Source of the DNA: Betaproteobacteria bacterium
GTDB lineage: Bacteria > Pseudomonadota > Gammaproteobacteria > Burkholderiales > SG8-39
Reading direction: 5' to 3'
NCBI GenBank assembly: GCA_007280315.1
Contig: QYQC01000092.1
Span: 1-17,984, forward strand
Length of the DNA stretch: 17,984 bases
Made by a program: the position numbers and the translations under genes. Of the stretch, positions 15,212 to 17,984 are shown in pieces. The notes under the pieces were generated by a model. The model made no database searches. It had not been told where the DNA came from and saw only the letters and a program-made list of their open reading frames with translations. Every line of letters begins with the position of its first letter. Position 1 is the first letter of the stretch.

Positions 15212-17284
15212 TCAGAAATTCGTGGTGAGCGTAAGCCGCAGGCTGCGCGGTTCGACCGGATGCAAATGCAGGTCGTTCACCGGGGCCGCCTCGCCGCGCA
15301 GCTGCGATGCGTAGTAATAGTCGATGTCGCTCGAGCGGCGGTTGAACAGGTTGAATGCATCCAGGGCCAGGCGCAGGTTCTTGTCGAACTTGTAGCCGAC
15401 GCGCAGGTTGGTGAGAAGGGTGCTGCGCGACAGCACGCTGCCGTCTTCGATCAGCGGACGCGGGCCGAAGTAGCGCATCTGCACTGCGCCCGACCAGTGG
15501 CCGCGCTCGTTCAGCGTCACCCCCAATGCAGCGACGCGGTCGATCGATCCGGGAATGCGGCTGCCGGCTGGATCATCGTCTGTGAATCGCGCCCTGGAGA
15601 GCGACAGATCCGCGTCGATCAGCAGCCACGGACGCAGACGGTAGCGGTTCGACCATTCGATGCCCTGGCGCTGGCTCGGACGGCTGGCCTGGGTGCTGCC
15701 GGCGTCGCCGGCGAACACCAGCTCCGACGCCAGTGACAGCCGCCACAGCGCGAGCGAACTTTGCAGATCGGGCAGCCATTCGCTGCGCACGCCAAGCTCG
15801 GCCCCTTTGGAGCGCACCAGCGCCGGCGAGCGCGCCGCCGGGGCGAGGGTTTTCGGATCGAGCGTGATCACGGCGCCGCGCGCGTCGTTGCTGTGAAAGC
15901 CGTTGCCCAGGCTGAGGAAATACTCGGTCTTGTTCCACGGCCCGAAAATCAGGTTCAACTTGGGCGAGACGATACCGGCGGCCTTGCTGCCCGAATTCGC
16001 ACCGAGATTGCTTGCCACGTCGAAATCGATGCGGTCTGCGCGCACGCCCGCCACGGTGCGAAACTTCTGCGCCCACTGCAGCGAATTCTCGAGGTAGGCG
16101 CCGCTGGCGGTGACGTGCACGCGGTCCTCGCGCGTGGTCGCCAGGCGCTGCTGCGCCGACGCGTCGTACAGTCCGACCCGATCGATAGTGTCGCGGCGCA
16201 GCTGCATCCCGAACTTGGTAATGCTTTGCCTGTCCCCCAGCTTCCCGTTCCAGAGCCAGTTGGGCGCAAGGCCCATCACCGTGCGGCTGTCGCCCTGCTC
16301 GAACTGGTCGCCGCTTACCGGGTTGTCCAGAAAGAAGGTGAAGTTCGAAAATAGCTGCAGCCGGGACCTGATTACATAGGTGCTCAGCTGAAACTGGCCG
16401 TCCGTTAACTGCCGCCGAAGGTCGTAGGACAGGCTAGTGCGTTCTGATTCGCCGCCGTCGGTCGGATCGATCGCGCCGTAGCGGGAGATCAGACCGCGCT
16501 CGAGCGCGCGCTGCGGAATCTGGTCGGTGGCATTCCATCTGCCGCGGTAATGCATGGCAGTGATGCTGTAGCCATCGTCCGCGCCGCCATGACTGTAGCG
16601 CAGTACCGCATTCAATTTGCGAAACGCGTTCGGATTGACCCACGGGCCGTCGTTGCCGACCAGTTCCAGCGCATAGAGAAAATTACCGTCGGCGGACGCC
16701 GGCGAGCCTGCGAGGAGCGCGCGGCGGTAGCCGAAACCGCCCAGCGTGACGCTCGCAAGGTTCTGCGGCATGCGGCCGTAGTAATGGAAATGCGCGGCGC
16801 CGGCGGAGGAGAAATCGCCTTCCTCGGCGAAGTACGGACCTTTGCGGTAATCGATGCGGTCGACGAGTTCCGGAATCATGAAATTGAGATCCGAATAGCC
16901 CTGGCCGTGCGCGTGGGTGGCGAGGTTGACCGGCATGCCCGCCACGGTGGTGTAGAAGTCGGTGCCGTGGTCGAGGTTGAAACCGCGCAGGAAAAACTGG
17001 TTCGCCTTGCCGTCGCCGCTATGCTGGGTGACGATCACGCCGGGGACGAATTCCAGCACCTCGCCCGGTCGCAGCAGCGGTCTGGCCTCGATCAGCTTCG
17101 GCGTGATGTAGCCCTCGCTCGCCGTGTCGGAGGTGCCGACGCCGTTGCCGTAGTGCCCGGTGACCTCGACCACCGGGATCGCATCCTCGCGCTCGGCGTG
17201 TACGCCGTCGGCCAGAGCCGGCGCGCCGGCGGCCAGGCCGAGCGACAACAGGCAGAGTAGCGATTGTCTTCGAAATGGCATCAT
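15212..17284 (-). CDS. TonB-dependent outer-membrane receptor, probably for a metal or metal complex
   Basis: The 690-residue receptor imports a ligand across the outer membrane using TonB-ExbBD energy. A signal peptide (1-25, ending APALA) is followed by a possible TonB box IPVVEVTG (36-43). The plug domain is at about 55-170 (PGEVLEFVPGVIVTQHSGDGKANQFFLRGFNLDHGTDF split over 73-110), and a beta-barrel runs to a terminal Phe (LTLTTNF). The plug holds THAHGQGYSD (123-132), a HxH pair on the periplasm- or ligand-facing domain, and HFHYYGR (165-171). No siderophore-specific signature is evident. Two ATG codons are adjacent and neither has a clear Shine-Dalgarno. It lies 40 bases after the HupE-type gene and 23 bases before the His-tailed DMT gene. 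That context suggests Ni, Co or Zn uptake, but this is inference. Confidence 0.93.
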   Translation of the reverse strand: MMPFRRQSLLCLLSLGLAAGAPALADGVHAEREDAIPVVEVTGHYGNGVGTSDTASEGYITPKLIEARPLLRPGEVLEFVPGVIVTQHSGDGKANQFFLRGFNLDHGTDFYTTVAGMPVNLATHAHGQGYSDLNFMIPELVDRIDYRKGPYFAEEGDFSSAGAAHFHYYGRMPQNLASVTLGGFGYRRALLAGSPASADGNFLYALELVGNDGPWVNPNAFRKLNAVLRYSHGGADDGYSITAMHYRGRWNATDQIPQRALERGLISRYGAIDPTDGGESERTSLSYDLRRQLTDGQFQLSTYVIRSRLQLFSNFTFFLDNPVSGDQFEQGDSRTVMGLAPNWLWNGKLGDRQSITKFGMQLRRDTIDRVGLYDASAQQRLATTREDRVHVTASGAYLENSLQWAQKFRTVAGVRADRIDFDVASNLGANSGSKAAGIVSPKLNLIFGPWNKTEYFLSLGNGFHSNDARGAVITLDPKTLAPAARSPALVRSKGAELGVRSEWLPDLQSSLALWRLSLASELVFAGDAGSTQASRPSQRQGIEWSNRYRLRPWLLIDADLSLSRARFTDDDPAGSRIPGSIDRVAALGVTLNERGHWSGAVQMRYFGPRPLIEDGSVLSRSTLLTNLRVGYKFDKNLRLALDAFNLFNRRSSDIDYYYASQLRGEAAPVNDLHLHPVEPRSLRLTLTTNF

Positions 17285-17324
17285 GTGCGGGTACGTCGGG
17301 TGTTGGGTGTTTCGCGGCCAGAGT

Positions 17325-17984
17325 TCACGCCGAAATCAGTTTCAGGTTGAACGCGCGTTCCAGCAGCCAGACCATGGCGACGAGGACGATCGCCGTGGAT
17401 CCGCCCAGCAGCACCACGCGCCGGTAAAACCAGCTGCGCCGCAGGAAGTAGGCAAGCGGCAGGAACGCCGAGACGATGGCGAGCTGACCCGCTTCCACGC
17501 CGACGTTGAAGCCGACCAGCGCCAGCACCAGGGCGTTGCGCGGCAGGCCCAGTTCGGCCAGCACGCTGGCAAAGCCGAAGCCGTGGATCAATCCGAACGC
17601 GAACGCCACCACCCAGCGCCTGCCGCCGACCACCGGAATGAGGTTGTTCAGCGCGGCCAGTACCACCGATGCCGCGATGGCCGATTCCACCAGCCGCGTC
17701 GGCAGCGTGATCACACCCAGCGCCGCCAGCGACAGCGTGATCGAATGCGCCACGGTAAAGGAGGTGACTATTTTGAACACATCCCAGAACGCATCGCCGA
17801 AACGCGTCACCGGCAGCCAGTGCCGGTGCTCCCGCAGCAGCACCGCCGGCAGCAGCAGGGACAGCAGGAACAGGATGTGATCGTAGCCGATCCAGATATG
17901 CCACACGCCTTCGCGGGCATAGCTCACGAACTGCCTGAGCGCCGACATCTCGCCCAGCACGAAACGCTGTTTCGGCTGCTCCGG
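17325..17984 (-). CDS. HupE/UreJ-type membrane protein, C-terminal part
   Basis: The frame is open to the window edge (PEQPKQRF precedes the GTG at 17960), so the 5' end is missing and about 219 residues are visible. Several membrane segments carry the HupE/UreJ_2 signatures GVWHIWIGYDHILFLL, FTVAHSITLSLAALGV and LIHGFGFASVLAELGLP. The histidines and Asp in these helices are likely metal ligands. HupE/UreJ proteins are linked to nickel or cobalt entry in hydrogenase and urease clusters. The HupE_UreJ_2 branch often has a longer, partly periplasmic N-terminus, which fits the open upstream frame. It is the first visible gene of the four-gene run, 40 bases ahead of the TonB receptor. No hydrogenase or urease gene is in view, so the supplied enzyme is unknown. 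Confidence 0.87.
   Translation of the reverse strand, partial: PEQPKQRFVLGEMSALRQFVSYAREGVWHIWIGYDHILFLLSLLLPAVLLREHRHWLPVTRFGDAFWDVFKIVTSFTVAHSITLSLAALGVITLPTRLVESAIAASVVLAALNNLIPVVGGRRWVVAFAFGLIHGFGFASVLAELGLPRNALVLALVGFNVGVEAGQLAIVSAFLPLAYFLRRSWFYRRVVLLGGSTAIVLVAMVWLLERAFNLKLISA

Noticed and set aside
14442..15314. A 290-residue plus-strand frame over the His-tailed DMT gene
   Set aside because: It is Gln/Arg/Gly-rich with no fold or signal, and is antisense to an unmistakable membrane protein.
17958..17960. GTG at 17960 as the true start of the HupE-type gene
   Set aside because: The frame stays open to the window edge and the residues before it continue without a stop. The family usually has more sequence upstream, so the gene is treated as cut by the window.

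Overview
The window is GC-rich bacterial chromosome from a Gram-negative proteobacterium. The evidence is an outer-membrane TonB-dependent receptor, a lipobox protein, and proteobacterial-type GltBD, GlmU, GlmS and RecQ. The protein sequences look betaproteobacterial to me, but that rests on family resemblance and not on a phylogeny. The region is densely coded: no gene-free stretch exceeds 300 bases. I saw no tRNA, rRNA, CRISPR array, insertion sequence or phage gene.

Layout from left to right. (1) Positions 2-4364, plus strand: the end of gltB (5' end outside the window) and complete gltD, the two subunits of NADPH-dependent glutamate synthase. A hairpin sits in the gap between them and a strong 13-bp terminator hairpin follows. 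(2) Positions 4550-7363, minus strand: a lone gene for a 937-residue predicted lipoprotein with stacked Ig-like (Big) domains and three calcium-loop-like motifs. It has its own AT-rich promoter region and a clear ribosome binding site at a GTG start. (3) Positions 7586-10790, plus strand: glmU and glmS, 4 bases apart, which make glucosamine-6-phosphate and carry it to UDP-GlcNAc for peptidoglycan and LPS. (4) Positions 10820-11227, minus strand: a small exported DUF4124-type protein. (5) Positions 11397-13211, plus strand: recQ helicase with a TTG start. (6) Positions 17984-13250, minus strand: a tight four-gene run encoding a HupE/UreJ-type membrane protein (5' end outside the window), a TonB-dependent receptor, an EamA/DMT transporter with a 61-residue tail holding 23 histidines, and a second EamA/DMT transporter.

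The housekeeping genes link nitrogen assimilation (glutamate) to amino-sugar synthesis. GlmS uses glutamine as its nitrogen donor, so glt and glm draw on the same amino-nitrogen pool, but they are separated by the lipoprotein gene and there is no sign of co-transcription. The most interesting part is the right-hand gene run. Gene order, spacing, the HupE family and the histidine-rich tail together suggest an outer-to-inner-membrane uptake or handling system for a transition metal (nickel, cobalt or zinc). This is inference; the substrate cannot be read from the sequence.
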